NCBI GenBank assembly: GCA_005406025.1
Contig: BGZK01000281.1
Location: 1-64,000 of the forward strand
Reading direction: 5' to 3'
DNA length: 64,000 nucleotides
Source of the DNA: Eumeta japonica
Lineage: Eukaryota > Arthropoda > Insecta > Lepidoptera > Psychidae
This document shows, one piece after another, positions 48,240 through 59,069 of the stretch. Within the stretch, counting starts at the first letter, position 1. The number at the start of each line of letters is the position of its first letter. The notes beneath the pieces are model-generated. The model searched no databases. It saw only the letters and a program-made list of their open reading frames with translations, and had not been told where the DNA came from. The position numbers were made by a program, and so were the translations under genes.

Positions 48240-48840
48240 CCTCAAAAATAACGACCGTGAAGCTTAAGGGTAGCTCTTTTCACGCATAGCCAAAGCCAAT
48301 ATCGAACCATTAATGAACGAAACAGCCCGGTAAGAAGACGAGTCGCCAATGCCCATGGATATTTGTCTTGCAAATATTCGTTAACTGTTAATCGATTTAT
48401 GTATTCCGGCTTCCCTAAGTTAAAACCGGTTCGACGTGTATATTCCGGCTTTTTATTGTTCCGGTGTAAATCCCAAATTCGTGGTAAGCTCTACTGAGCG
48501 ACCGGTAATGAAAAGGTAATTTTTTTGAAAGAAAAAAATAAGTTATCTTTTTTTTCGCCTTCCCATTTTTCAAACTCATGGAAAACGTTATCGGCCGTCA
48601 GCTTTTATATTGTCTAGAGGAAAATTAGCCGATAGACGACCGTCATTGCAACTTCCACTAAGGCCGCCGGCTAAGTGACTTTCTAGCGTACTTGTGACAC
48701 GCCCGTGACAGGAAGCGGTAAAGATCAAGGGCAAGGTATTAGCTTTTAGTTCGGACACGACCGAGGTACGCGATCGGGCTCGGTATGAACGACCTCTCGC
48801 GAGGTTCTCTTCCAATAGAGATTATGGAAGGTGTTAACCA
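48240..48840. promoter_or_regulatory. GC-richer unique intronic block, possible enhancer
   Basis: About 600 bp with higher G+C than its surroundings and no resemblance to the repeats seen elsewhere in the window. It carries TATTCCGGCTT twice (about 48403 and 48443), ACCGGTTCGACG, and GC-rich sequence from 48640 to 48790. Open frames on the minus strand have no recognisable domain. A regulatory role in AANAT is inference only. Confidence 0.25.
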
Positions 48841-49789
48841 GCTTTGTCACGGATTTATGAAAATAAACCATAGCGGAACCCTAAACTGCATTTTGACCGT
48901 TATAATAGATAATATTAAAAGTCGAAATAATAAAAAATTTACAAAGGCGTAGTCAAGATTATTGCCGTTGGTTTTCCGTAAAAATGCCCATACAAAATTG
49001 TGACAATAACTCTGATGTTTCTTCGGCACAAGATTTTAATGTTTTTCAAATTCGGTTTGATGCAGGATTTTTTTTTTGATCTTGCGTTTTCTTTAATTTC
49101 GTGCATATTGACGACTCATACGGGACGACTTCTTTGTCTTTTTTTTTGTAATCTTCAATGTATTATTGATTTTTACATTTATTTCTCAGAATATTTTTTT
49201 TGAGTCACTTTCAGTTTAAGCAGTTCTCCTCAATTGCTTTACAATGGCATCCGAATAGACGTCCTAGCTGAATACCTTCTCAAGCTATAATAATTTATAA
49301 TTTTACACAACACTAATTCACAAGAATCACGCCCGGGGTACTTATACTATTCCGGTGACGTTACTAACAAAACAAATGCTGCACGATAAATACGTACACA
49401 CGCGCTCTATCCATCCATTGTGACCTCAACCGTTGTTATCGCATTATTAGTCTCGTAGTAATTAGCGCGATCGCTAACACTAATAATAATACCGTCAAAT
49501 TTCAATAGTCTGACGGTATTTTGTAACACAATAAATTTTGACTGGCTATCACCGTGCTTAATGACACTAAAAAACACTCTCACGTCAATAAATTGATAGT
49601 GCGCTTCTATAGCCATTTCACTTCCTTATTAAAATTTACTCATGTTAAGATAATCTAATACCACCAAGTCGACGACAAAACAACCTTCAGATTTTATCTA
49701 TTTCATTTCTACTTAAAGAACAGATTAGTGTTAATAACAATACAACCTTAATTATTTATAACCAGTAATTTAGTAATAGTATTAAACAA

Positions 49790-49905
49790 TAAGCTTGTGT
49801 GAAACGACTGATGGCTGTAAGCCAACCGAAAGAGGTATGCAAAGATCGCACTACATGGAAATTTATGGTCTCTGCCTAACCTTTTGAGAAACAGGCGCGA
49901 GCTTA
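49790..49905 (+). pseudogene. RTE-clade LINE 3' tail fragment
   Basis: The segment reads MAVSQPKEVCKDRTTWKFMV then SA (49810-49876), corresponding to the C-terminal end of the RTE elements (compare DVSEARKTCKDHDIWTSMV at 31900). It is followed by CCTAACCTTTTGAGAAACAGG (49876-49896), the usual 3' junction of these copies. Only the extreme 3' end is present, as is common for LINE insertions truncated at the 5' end. Confidence 0.65.
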
Positions 49906-50345
49906 AAAAAAGCCTAAACGAATATTCTCTACATTCCCGCAAAAACATACAAAATAGTTGTGAAGCGAAATCGTATTGCTTATCTTCACCGAGTGAAATA
50001 GTTTATAGTCCGGAACCCTCGCCACGAGAAACCGAATCGCACTTGGCCGATTTTCTTTACGACTGCAACTGTCCGATAACAAAACGATCTAATACACTAA
50101 TTGATTTATAACTCGCACACATTAAAGTCACCTCGCCATTGAACTTGACGAAATAAAGTAACAATTTTTTTTTTGTCATTAATGTGACAAACACACGAAC
50201 GCCCGCGAACCGGTCCAGGTTGAACGTAACCGCTACACGCTTTGTTCTCGTTTAAATTATATTTACATAGCCCGTTGTGGAGACGAAGGAAAAAAAACAC
50301 TTCCGCGATTTTGAGCACTTTGCAACAAATATTTCGCCTTGTGAC

Positions 50346-50362
50346 ATATATATATATATATA
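50346..50362. repeat. (AT)n microsatellite
   Basis: About eight AT units. Confidence 0.9.
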
Positions 50363-50686
50363 AATGTACGTCACAGAGCCATTTTATTCAGAGGTGTATC
50401 AAGAGAACACTATTACTGTTATACGAGCATCCGTTGTCACTTTGGCGCAGAATTAAATAGGTTTATCGTCTAATTGCTTTTTTTATGGAACATATTGACC
50501 GCTCGTCCAAACAAAAAGATTAATGTGACGGCGCAAACGTGTTTTTCCTTCGAAGGATAAAGATCACTTTATGATTTCGTCTTCCACTAACGAAAGGTAT
50601 AAAAATAAAAGCATTATCCTTCGACCAGCTATATTATCTAATTTTATCCAGCTGTATCAAAGATCTTAAAGTTTCAAACACACACA

Positions 50687-51108
50687 TTAAGGGGGCATCC
50701 ATTAATTGTATGGGGCGCTTCCGGGGAAGAGACTGCAAAATTTCGAGAAAACATAAAATTTACAATTTTTTTCCATCAAAATGAGGCTAAATACTACACA
50801 ATAATATTTATCGACTTACCGAGTTTATGTGCATAGCGATAATAGTTTAAAATGGCTAAATAATCAAGAATGAAAGAGCAGATGATTCTATTGAAAATCA
50901 CATAGACATGTTAGTTCCAGTAGTCACTCACTATTAAAAAGTGAACAAATTATTTTTTTTTTCAAATAAACCCCATGCAATCAAGCACATATGACCGTAT
51001 TTATACTAAAATGTGAATTTTAAAATGTCTCAAGTGAGGTTAAGGGGTGGGGATCCAAACTAAATCTCACTAGGATCGCTTCAAGTAATTAATGGATGCC
51101 CCCCTTAA
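50687..51108. mobile_element. MITE with TTAA ends and 21-bp terminal inverted repeats
   Basis: The left end TTAAGGGGGCATCCATTAATT (50687-50707) is matched by the reverse complement at 51087-51108, with one extra C in the run of six; the inner flanks differ. TTAA at both outer ends (50687-50690 and 51105-51108) fits a piggyBac-type target duplication, though it could instead be part of the terminal repeat. The interior has no coding capacity. It is a 422-bp insertion within AANAT intron 1 and appears relatively intact compared with other elements here. Confidence 0.8.
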
Positions 51109-51109
51109 C

Positions 51110-52190
51110 CGCAGTCATACAGCAGCGATTGTTGTCATCAATGCAATGGCAAAGTCCAGGACTTGGAGGCTTGGCGTGCTTCCAAAAGTCATCAGTTTAT
51201 TCGCCTTTGATCAGGACCAACCCCTGTACCAATAGTTTCGTGGACGACACCCTAAACTACAGCGCCGCTGGCGGTCGGTTTAATAAGGAAATTAAATAAA
51301 TGCGCTTTTACATCGTATAATTATTTAAATTAGCAAATAGATATCTTCAATGATAAATATTCACGAATATCGTAAACGCTCATCCACATTCTTGGATGTT
51401 AAACGATGACAATCTCTTAGATTGTGCGTAACAATAGTTAGAAAAGCAGGATTAAATGCGCAAAGGGTATGTTTGTTCGGTCTATTGCACTTTCAATGCA
51501 ATAAAAAGACTAGTCTTCGCGTTAATACTGCGTAGGCGTTCTTTTACGTTCCGATTTCGTTTACTTCGTGCATTAGCCGTGATCGGTCGTCTGACCGTGC
51601 ATTCCAACATTCACTTTACACTTGATTTATTTGACTTATCGTCGCAAATTTATCGTTTCGAGTAAAAACCATAATGTAAATCGACATCTACACCTGGATT
51701 ATCTGAATATTTCTATTTATAAGTCGCTGTGGTTAAAAGGTATAAAATAGTACAAAATACGTACACCTTCTAGCACGACTGTCGTTCACACTGTTCTATG
51801 ATACGTTCTATTCTATAAAGAATAGAATACATATTGCTGGGTATCGAAATTAACATTCCACTAACTGTAGAAAACATGTGTACCTATTTTTTTTAATAAA
51901 AAGGTTGGGCTATAATTATATAGCAAAGTAATATCAAAACAAACCCATTTATGTATTTAAAAATGGATGTTTCTTTGTTCAAAATGACTCAACACCATTA
52001 AGATTAATATATATATGTTTGTTTTTTATGATGAATATTTTATGCAATCTATTTTAGAATTTGTTTTCGACTTCGACCGCTTTTTGTGCTATTGAAACGA
52101 ACTATAAACCGATTCTAAAAATTGTTTTACTAATAGAAAGGCACACTATTCCCTAAAGTAGTAACATATTTTATACTTTGTTTTGATATT
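51110..52190. other. Intron 1: no element identified
   Basis: A GC-richer segment at 51110-51290 and a plus-strand open frame at 51456-51665 show no domain and no convincing splice sites. Confidence 0.45.
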
Positions 52191-52195
52191 AACGT

Positions 52196-52332
52196 CGCCC
52201 CGGCTTCGTACCAATCGGTACTGAAACTGTAAGCGGGACCAAGATTAAAACCAAGAGCGTGGCCAGGATCGAAATCATGAATAGTTTCAGGACCAAAATT
52301 GGAAACACATCTTATCGTGGGCGGAAAGCTAG
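52196..52332 (+). mobile_element. Helitron 3' end with degenerate array
   Basis: Starts in GCCCCGGCTTCGTACC, runs through purine-rich units (GGGACCAAGATTAAAACC, GGCCAGGATCGAAATC, AGGACCAAAATTGG), and ends CGTGGGCGGAAAG followed by CTAG at 52329-52332. This is the same unit type and terminus as 16419-16745 in the opposite orientation. Non-autonomous, intronic. Confidence 0.6.
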
Positions 52333-52339
52333 TAGCATA

Positions 52340-53060
52340 TAATATACATGGAAAGGAAATGTGCTATTGGACAGCTTAAATTGAATAGCTGCTATTATCA
52401 TATTTATTAATAGAAATATCTAGCCAAATAGATACCATAATCAAAATGTAATAAAGACAAATAGTAAGTCATGAAAGATTTTTCCTTCTCGTTTTTTTTA
52501 AAAACGGAGCTTAAAATGCATTTTACATGAAATGATTACCATATGACGTTACTATTTACTGCTGCTAGCTGTATATAAAAGACAATGCAAAAAATTATAT
52601 CTGGACTATTTCCGTAGTACTAATCGAAAAAGAAACTACCGCTGCCTTTTAAATTAGGAAAAGATTAAAAAACGGGGAAAAAAGTGATGAAGCACTGGAT
52701 TCGAGAGATTAGCCCAATAATTTCACAAAAGCTCTCCTGAAGTATCCGAGACATGCTCTAACCTCGATCATAGACGTGGGTTGAGCCACCGAACAGGGCA
52801 GCGTGCAGTACCAAGGCGAGCGGGTGCGGACAATAGTGGGCCGGTCATATGAATGTTATACCTAAAGACATTACACTAAGGTTGCCACGTTTTTATGAAG
52901 GAAATAAATTTGAAGTTTTTGATGATGCTCAGGTATTTTTTCTCAGGGTTTTGAACGCCTCGAGATTGACACGATGACGACAGTTTAATGAGTTAAGTTT
53001 TCTTCGTTAGTCAGTGCTGTTTCGTGTCTTTGTAGTTGATCAATTTTGAAATAGATGATA
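52340..53060. other. Intron 1: no element identified
   Basis: AT-rich, with a GC-richer block at 52770-52850 (GGGTTGAGCCACCGAACAGG) of unknown nature. Confidence 0.45.
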
Positions 53061-53069
53061 ATAATATCA

Positions 53070-53640
53070 ACTCTTGCCTATTTCCCAGAAGGATAGGCAG
53101 AGACTATAAATTTTCACATACTACGCTTACTTACATCCATCGTTCGTTTGATATGAGCTCATCGGTTTCGAATATTTAAAATATGATCTTTGTTGAATTT
53201 ACCAACAATTTGGTTTTCATAAGATTTTCTAGACCAATCCCTTGCAAGTTTTTTCTCACACTCATTCGCTGCATAGATTTGTTTTATCATTTGCTTTTCA
53301 TTCATCCTATCCAGAAAACCACCGAGACATACCTTTTTCTACTCTAGTCACCAGTACTTCTGTCTAACCACACTGTTCTGTGCCTATCACCATTCCTGCA
53401 TTTATTTTTCAAAGATAGTTTTTACCATACCCAACATTCACAACCGTATATAAAACAATAAATCGGGACTCTGTTATGTATAGCCCAACGCGCTTTTAAC
53501 TTTTCCTATTCATAACAGTAAGCAAATCTCCATTCATTTTATTTTCCATATTTACTCTCCTCTAAATATTTCTATCTTACTCGCCGTTATTTGTAAATAA
53601 ACTATGTACTCGATTAAATAAAGGTTGCATTTCCTTCAAG
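53070..53640 (-). pseudogene. RTE-clade LINE 3' fragment
   Basis: On the minus strand the element's 3' tail begins near 53070 (CCTATTTCCCAGAAGGATAGGC on the plus strand, 53077-53098). The next recognisable parts are CACTCATTCGCTGCATAGATTTG (53261) and CATCCTATCCAGAAAACCACCGAGACATACC (53305-53335), which are the antisense of the conserved C-terminal coding region. They align with 21125-21200 of the larger copy. Internally deleted and full of stops; no product. Confidence 0.75.
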
Positions 53641-53714
53641 GAGTTACATTTCGTTCTTTCATACATCATAACCCTTTTTTACCTCTTGTGCCATACTGTG
53701 TTCAATTTAACTGT

Positions 53715-54125
53715 AATACGAAAATGGGCCATCTCCACCGGTGAAATGGAACACTTTCCAAGATTACGGACCTAAAGTAACAGCTTCCGCTGTTGTAATT
53801 CGTCCAGTGGGAAAGAATTCCGGTTGTTTACTCCCGCCTTTTCCCCTCCACCGGCCCGATCCCATCTTCACTGTCTATCCTCTTCCCTTCCAAGAGACCA
53901 GCAACACACTCTCGACTCCTCTAGGGTTGCCTCTAGCCATAAGCGATGGTAACGATATACTCTCTGATAGTCCATCTATTCGTTTGCCAAATGAAAATGT
54001 TATAAAAAAAATTTAACAGAATCATTTGCTTTAGTTGCCATTGCATGTAACTCTCACCCCGACGACATAAGAACTATTTGGTCGTCCACGTCCAAGGAGG
54101 CATTTGACATATGAGTTCACCCATT
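53715..54125. mobile_element. Interspersed repeat rich in CCTTTTCCCCTCCACC-type sequence
   Basis: Begins GGGCCATCTCCACCGGTG, includes CCAAGATTACGGACC, CTCCCGCCTTTTCCCCTCC, CGATCCCATCTTCACTGTC and CTCGACTCCTCTAGGG, and ends with TTCGTTTGCCAA. This run of phrases is one I associate with a common lepidopteran interspersed repeat. The 91-codon plus-strand frame at 53741-54016 is the kind of false protein it often yields. Exact class (SINE or other) is unknown to me. Confidence 0.5.
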
Positions 54126-54534
54126 TTTAGTTCACATTCATAAATCTTAACTAACACAAAAATACCTATTAGGGCTAAATTCCTATATTAATTATAATAT
54201 TTTCGGACATATATGCAGAACAGCATTGATCTCAAACTAAACATTGAGGCTTGTGCTATGGGTATATAATATGTAATAAAATATACATATACCTTTTTTT
54301 AATATACACATATAATACAAAGAAACATCCCAACTCAACTGTTTCATCATTACAAAAAGAGCAGTTTCGAAGAATTAATCAAATAATAGACCTGGGAAGT
54401 TTAAAAAAGTGTTTATTGGAATTACTCAGTTCAAGATTTTAAGATAATTTCAATAATTCACCTAATACATATTCTGCTTACTTCCGGTCGAATTTATACG
54501 CACTCAAATTGTGCTGAAAGTATTCATTTACGGA

Positions 54535-54655
54535 AATGTCAACTTAATACTAAAAGCGATTTTAGTGTTCAGTTGACATTTCAGATCATAAGTACTGAAC
54601 GCTAAAATTGATTGATTTGATTGATTGAGTGTTCAGTACTTATGGAAAAAATAGA
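54535..54655. repeat. Nested inverted repeats around TCAGTTGACATTT
   Basis: AAATGTCAACT (54534-54544) pairs with AGTTGACATTT (54571-54581). Overlapping it, ATAAGTACTGAAC (54588-54600) pairs with GTTCAGTACTTAT (54630-54642). A TTGATTGATTTGATTGATTGA run lies between the second pair. Two hairpins in tandem, in AANAT intron 1 about 600 bp before exon 2. Confidence 0.7.
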
Positions 54656-54800
54656 ATCCTAATGGAATCACTGTATCATTTGTTTGTCTGTCAGTCGAGA
54701 TCTTTTCCCCAAGAACTCATATTCGATCTTAACACCAAATATTTACAACCTGTACCATCTTAGTCCTGTGAAAAATTCAAGTTTTTCGCTCGATGCAATA
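54645..54800 (+). mobile_element. GGTTCCG-family repeat, 5' fragment
   Basis: Reads AGAATCCTAATGGAATCAC (a diverged form of the GGATCCTTATAGGATCAC block), TTTGTTTGTCTGTCAGTCGAG and ATCTTTTCCCCAAGAACTCATATTCGATC (in parts), aligned with 42120-42220. The rest of the element is absent. Confidence 0.6.
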
Positions 54801-55220
54801 AAAAGATATAGTTTTTAAAACACGCATCTCCACACTAAGTCAATGATTTTTAAAACTTACATAAGACTTCCCTTTTCATTGCTTTCCTTTGCTCTAAAGA
54901 AGACTTTATAGCACAAGTACTTAATAATACGTAATAACTGTTAGTTTGAATATGATTTTTTTGGAACTGCACCTACTTCGAAAGATAATGAAAAAAGGAA
55001 AAGCAAAGCACTTACAAATACTAAATGTGATGAATTTTCGTGATGTCTGTTTTCTTCAGATAACGGCGTTTTTAAATAATTTAAGCTTGGCACAAAACGA
55101 GGATTCATTTTATTATGGTGTTCTTGTATTGGTGGTATCATGGTGTCACATTTCAGTTTACTAATTCCAAACTGTACAAGTACTTTGTAGCATACACTTA
55201 ACTTTTTTTCCAATGTTCAG

Positions 55221-55351
55221 TTGGCAGACGCCCTGCCAGCGAAGCTTTCGGAACTCGGCTTACGGCCACGGAGTATGACCGAGCGACCCTCCTACTCCGT
55301 GCGGCTGATCACCAGCGATGATAAAGATAAAGTTTTGGACTTCCTAAAAAG
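55221..55351 (+). CDS. Dat: Arylalkylamine N-acetyltransferase, coding exon 2
   Basis: Encodes residues 28-70, from LADALPAKLSELGLRP to ...DKVLDFLK, plus two bases (AG) of a split arginine codon. The acceptor is preceded by a pyrimidine tract (CTTTTTTTCCAATGTTCAG), and the exon starts at phase 0. The donor is AAAAAG/GTTAGC at 55352 (phase 2). YSVRLITSDDKDKVLDFLKR is the first strand and helix of the GNAT fold, equivalent to the ...IELIQPEDGEAVIAMLK region of Drosophila Dat. The upstream part, LADALPAKLSELG, is a family-variable lead-in helix. The methionine at residue 46 (RSMTERP) could serve as a start for a shorter isoform. Confidence 0.9.
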
Positions 55352-55589
55352 GTTAGCGCACTTTTCGCTCGAAAATACATACACACATAAGTATGCACAC
55401 ACATACACAACATATGTATACATAAATATTACTAAAAAGTCGTAAAACGCAACAAAATCTAACAATTTATTTTCATAATTAAAATTTAACGAGTTAGGCA
55501 GTATAAACTACCTTCAAATGAAGTTTTGTATTAACTTTTCATTTTGCATTTTATCGCGGTACTAAACTATGCTCGGTTTCCTTTTTTCT

Positions 55590-55880
55590 TTTAATGACGG
55601 CCTGTCTGTCTGTCTACCTGCCTCTCTGTATATCCATGAAAATTACAACATGTAAAATACTACGGTTTCTAATCTAGTAAAAGTGTAAAAATTTGTAGCT
55701 TCTAAGATAACGCAATCAAAAGATACAACTATTTTAACATATATTTTAATACTTGCAAACTTACACATTAAACAATAATGCACTGACAGTTGACATAGAA
55801 TCATAAAGTTTGGCAAATGGCAATATCTAACAGAATAAAAAAAGGGGAAAAACGCGGAGAATTGTTAATTTACATTTATG
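55590..55880 (+). mobile_element. GGTTCCG-family repeat fragment in intron 2
   Basis: CGGCCTGTCTGTCTGTCTACC (55599) and, further on, GTTGACATAGAATCATAAAG with TTTGGCAAATGG (55792-55820), AAAAAGGGGAAAAACG and TTACATTTATGTCATAAACAC (55870) follow the order of blocks seen at 42150-42480. Both ends are missing. Confidence 0.6.
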
Positions 55881-56118
55881 TCATAAACACAAAAAATATA
55901 TTCTTACTGTTATCTACAAATTGACATCTAGAATTGGAGTATCCTCCAATATATGATGTAAACCAATATATTGAAGAGCATTACGAAATTTCTAAAGCTT
56001 TTCGTTGGAAAAAACAAACATTATATTCGTACAGACCCCCCTGAGAACTAAAGTTACATGTACTTGTCCGTTTTTTTTTTAATAATCACAAGTGCTATTT
56101 TTTCTTCCCCCTATCCAG

Positions 56119-56299
56119 GTTCTTCTTCGTCGACGAGCCGTTGAATCAGGCGGTCAATCTTCTGGAAACACCGGATTCGCGATGTCTAGAGCTAGAAGAG
56201 TACGCGACTTCGACGCTCGACCAAAACGTGTCCGTCGCGGCCGTGGACGACGACGACCAGTTCGTCGGGATCATCATCAATGGCCTTGTGAGGAGAGAG
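56119..56299 (+). CDS. Dat: Arylalkylamine N-acetyltransferase, coding exon 3
   Basis: Completes R71 (AG plus G) and encodes residues 72-131, from FFFVDEPLNQAVNLLE to ...GIIINGLVRRE. The acceptor is CCCCCTATCCAG/G and the donor GAGAG/GTGCGG at 56300, phase 0. FFFVDEPLN matches the FFFKDEPLN segment of Drosophila Dat, in which the glutamate (E47 in the crystal-structure numbering) is a catalytic residue; here it is E77. The acidic EYATSTLDQNVSVAAVDDDDQFVGI segment leads into the central strand, and NGLVRRE is equivalent to NGLMRRP. This exon gives the family assignment. The plus-frame of 75 codons at 56092-56319 in another frame and other frames here are shadows. Codon use is GC-rich compared with the introns, as expected for coding DNA. 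Confidence 0.95.
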
Positions 56300-56309
56300 G
56301 TGCGGGTGT

Positions 56310-57850
56310 TGAATTTTGATTTGGACTCTGTTTAATTTCTAAGACGCGCCATTTGTGCCCAAAATAGCGTCGAATGATGAGATGACCGATAATTTTTTTT
56401 TTTCGTCATTACAAATTACACCTTTACGTCCATATAAAAAATCGAATAAAATTTGAAAAATACTACATTTTCCGTCCTCCAAATAGTTAATTCGATAATT
56501 TTCTTGATAGATAAAAATTATCTCATTACGTATTCTCCTTTAAAAAAAGTTAAACATGTGTTACATGAAATTAATAATCTTATAGTTAAACATATTTATT
56601 GACAAATTTACTAGTTACTAGGTGAAAACTTTTCGAATAAGCTTCTCGTACTGAAAACTCATTATTGATTTGAAGCAATCACGAAATACCACGAAATAAG
56701 TACCTCGAGACGACCAGGAGATCGGATATCTCAGAGATATCGATATAAATGTTTCTACATAACGAACAACAGCCAAAGAATGATAAATTCTTATGTATCA
56801 TAGCCTATTTATAAAACAACCTTAGGTATTGGAAGTTGCGAACGGAACTCAATGAATCATTCTCGATATGTACTTCCACGATACAAAAGGAAATAAATAT
56901 TCCAAGTCACAAATCATATTACTAGTTGGAATATAATAGTTTTTTTTTTTTTGTATATGCATATAGGTCAATTAAAACGGATTATATCTGCTGCAGCTGC
57001 CACGGCTGCATAATCTATTGTCCGCGTAATCGTTTTGCATAATGACCCGGTTTTGAATACTGGTTTTAGTTGGTTTAAATTGCCAAAGCGCATACATTTC
57101 CGTTACAGTGCTGTCGCTTGTGTAGCTGTCTAGACCTTGCTCGTGGTTCTTATTCGCTTGATAATATCTAGACATCTTGATGCATTACCTAAGAATGACA
57201 TGCAGTTAAGATAAGTGTCCTTTTAAATACACAAAAATCTGTTACATTGCATGAGTACCATTACATTGATATGCTCGTATTTTGCCGTTTGTATATACAT
57301 TATATATTAGAAAGTGCAGTGTATTACAGAAAGATAGAGTCTTTAAAATTAATATTTGAAAATAACGACCGTACCATATATATTCGTGTATTACGTATAT
57401 AAATACCATTAAACAAAAGCGGTATGACATTCAAATCACAATGTTTAATTTCCTATTTTATAAATTAATAATTAGGTACAGTTTACCATTAATCAGTCAC
57501 AGACAATCGAATTAATTGCAAATTGCAATTTCAAATAACGGCATGCTATAGGGACATTGCAGACTTAACGGCCGGTTTTAATTTTTCAAGTCTGACGCAT
57601 AATACTGAGGCATATTATTTTTTTGTTTTCAATTAGGCGCGTTTATTATATACATACAGTTATTTTCCGTTCAAATCCATAGTCGGTTTCTGTGACTTTA
57701 GTCTGTCACGTAAACGCCATGATGCTAGCATAAAATCAATATGGCTTCTTCCTACATATCCACGGAGTAGGTAAACATATTATTCCGATACTTCCGACAG
57801 CGTATTCATGAAGTCCCTCAGTTCTATATGACAATCTTAATTATATATCA
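56310..57850. other. Intron 3, first part: no element identified
   Basis: AT-rich intronic DNA. A run of T at 56940-56953 and short GC-richer blocks near 56985-57030 and 57120-57150 are present, but no exon or repeat is recognisable. Confidence 0.45.
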
Positions 57851-57859
57851 TTAATTGTT

Positions 57860-58060
57860 GTAGATCGTTTTGCGCACGCGGCCCTATTCGAGCATGTACA
57901 AGGCAGAGGCTAAGGCGATAGATAACCTGCTATCTCGTTAAGGCGAACGTTGAAAACGTGCTTCCTGCCAGGTGTTGAATTTGCTTTTTGTCCTGGCGAA
58001 CGCGTTCATGTCACGTCCGAGCGGCTGTCACACGCGTGGACAATAAAGATAACGATGTCG
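57860..58060. promoter_or_regulatory. GC-rich intronic block with GATA motifs, possible enhancer
   Basis: Unique, GC-rich sequence (GCGCACGCGGCCC, GAACGCGTTCATG, ACACGCGTGG) in intron 3. It contains GATAGATAAC (57918-57927), CTATCTC on the other strand just after it (57931-57937), and AAAGATAACG (58045-58054). GATA sites are common in insect epidermal and gut enhancers. That this is one is inference. Confidence 0.25.
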
Positions 58061-58229
58061 AAATATCAAGCATTATTATTCGTCAACATTTGAAATAAAG
58101 TAAATGAATACATGCGAAATACGACCTTGAATTGTAATCCGTACTTTTTTGTGTTTAAGAAGTTAACTATTATGGAAATTCAAAAGCCTGTAGCAAAATT
58201 GAACGAGACAATTAAACAAAAGGATGGAG

Positions 58230-58450
58230 GGTTATACTAAAGAAATTTTGAAGGTTGCGTTCACGACCTGTTTGGATAATATTAAAAATAGTAAATGAGC
58301 GAACGGAGGCCCAAGCTTTCCCATTGGTTGGCAAACAGGCAGTTTTAATAGTAACTCGATAGGATTTCTATGTTCACTGAAGCTCGTCGCGAGCGAGCCG
58401 CCGAGCGCGACCACTCCACTCCGTTCGCCTTGAAGGCTGCTCTAATTGAC
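58230..58450. promoter_or_regulatory. GC-rich intronic block in intron 3
   Basis: Includes GCTCGTCGCGAGCGAGCC (58383-58400, self-complementary in part) and GCCGAGCGCGACCACTCC. Frames on the minus strand show no domain. Nothing ties it to a known element; possible regulatory DNA. Confidence 0.2.
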
Positions 58451-58935
58451 ACCTTCCAGCTATTTGCTCCCTGTTTTTTTGTGTCGTTTAATTAATCCGT
58501 CATAGATTCCTCGTTCTAGATAATTCGATGGAGCAGTAAACAGATTTCTTGGAACGTTCGATATCTGTACAATTGTTTTTTACGCAAAAAAAAAAACACT
58601 TATATCACCTATAAACGAACATTTGCTGTGGCTTGAATCACAAATGGTTTATGATGGATATGTAGTCGTTTATTTATACAAAAAATGTTCTTTGATATGT
58701 CTTGCATCGAATACGTTGAGTTTTTTTATACTATTTTTTCTTTGCTTTATATGAATAAAAACAAGCATTTAACTAATCTAGAGAAGGACACGTGGACCCT
58801 AACTCTAAAAATATATGTAAAAATTGCGATCTTTCAAAATTATAAATAATCGCTGAATTGAATGACTAAATTAATCCATTAAATAATAAAACCCATAAAA
58901 GAATTTTGACTAAGAATAAGCTTCTATTTAAAAAT

Positions 58936-58937
58936 TA

Positions 58938-58978
<41 letters not shown>
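58936..58978. repeat. (AT)n microsatellite, near exon 4
   Basis: About 20 AT units with one GT interruption, ending 91 bases before the exon 4 acceptor. It lies in intron 3 where the branch point region begins, so length changes could affect splicing. Confidence 0.95.
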
Positions 58979-58980
<2 letters not shown>

Positions 58981-59069
58981 CATATTATTCATTTATATTC
59001 GTATCATGTAGGAAATACATTTATTTTCTAAAGACATTCCCAAGTGTTATGATATTCGTCCGTTCCCAG

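Noticed and set aside
48588..48815. Minus-strand frame of 75 codons in AANAT intron 1
   Set aside because: GC-rich but no recognisable domain, no homologous motif and no supporting splice sites.
49884..50111. Plus-strand frame following the RTE tail, with SPSEIVYSPEPSPRETE
   Set aside because: Composition is protein-like, but no acceptor/donor pair fits the AANAT phase and no family is recognisable. Possibly chance.
53741..54016. Plus-strand frame of 91 codons
   Set aside because: It lies in an interspersed repeat that commonly gives false protein predictions in moth genomes.
55227..55228. Alternative exon 2 acceptor at TTGGCAG/AC
   Set aside because: It would shift the frame relative to exon 1. 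The acceptor at 55220 keeps phase 0 and has the better pyrimidine tract.
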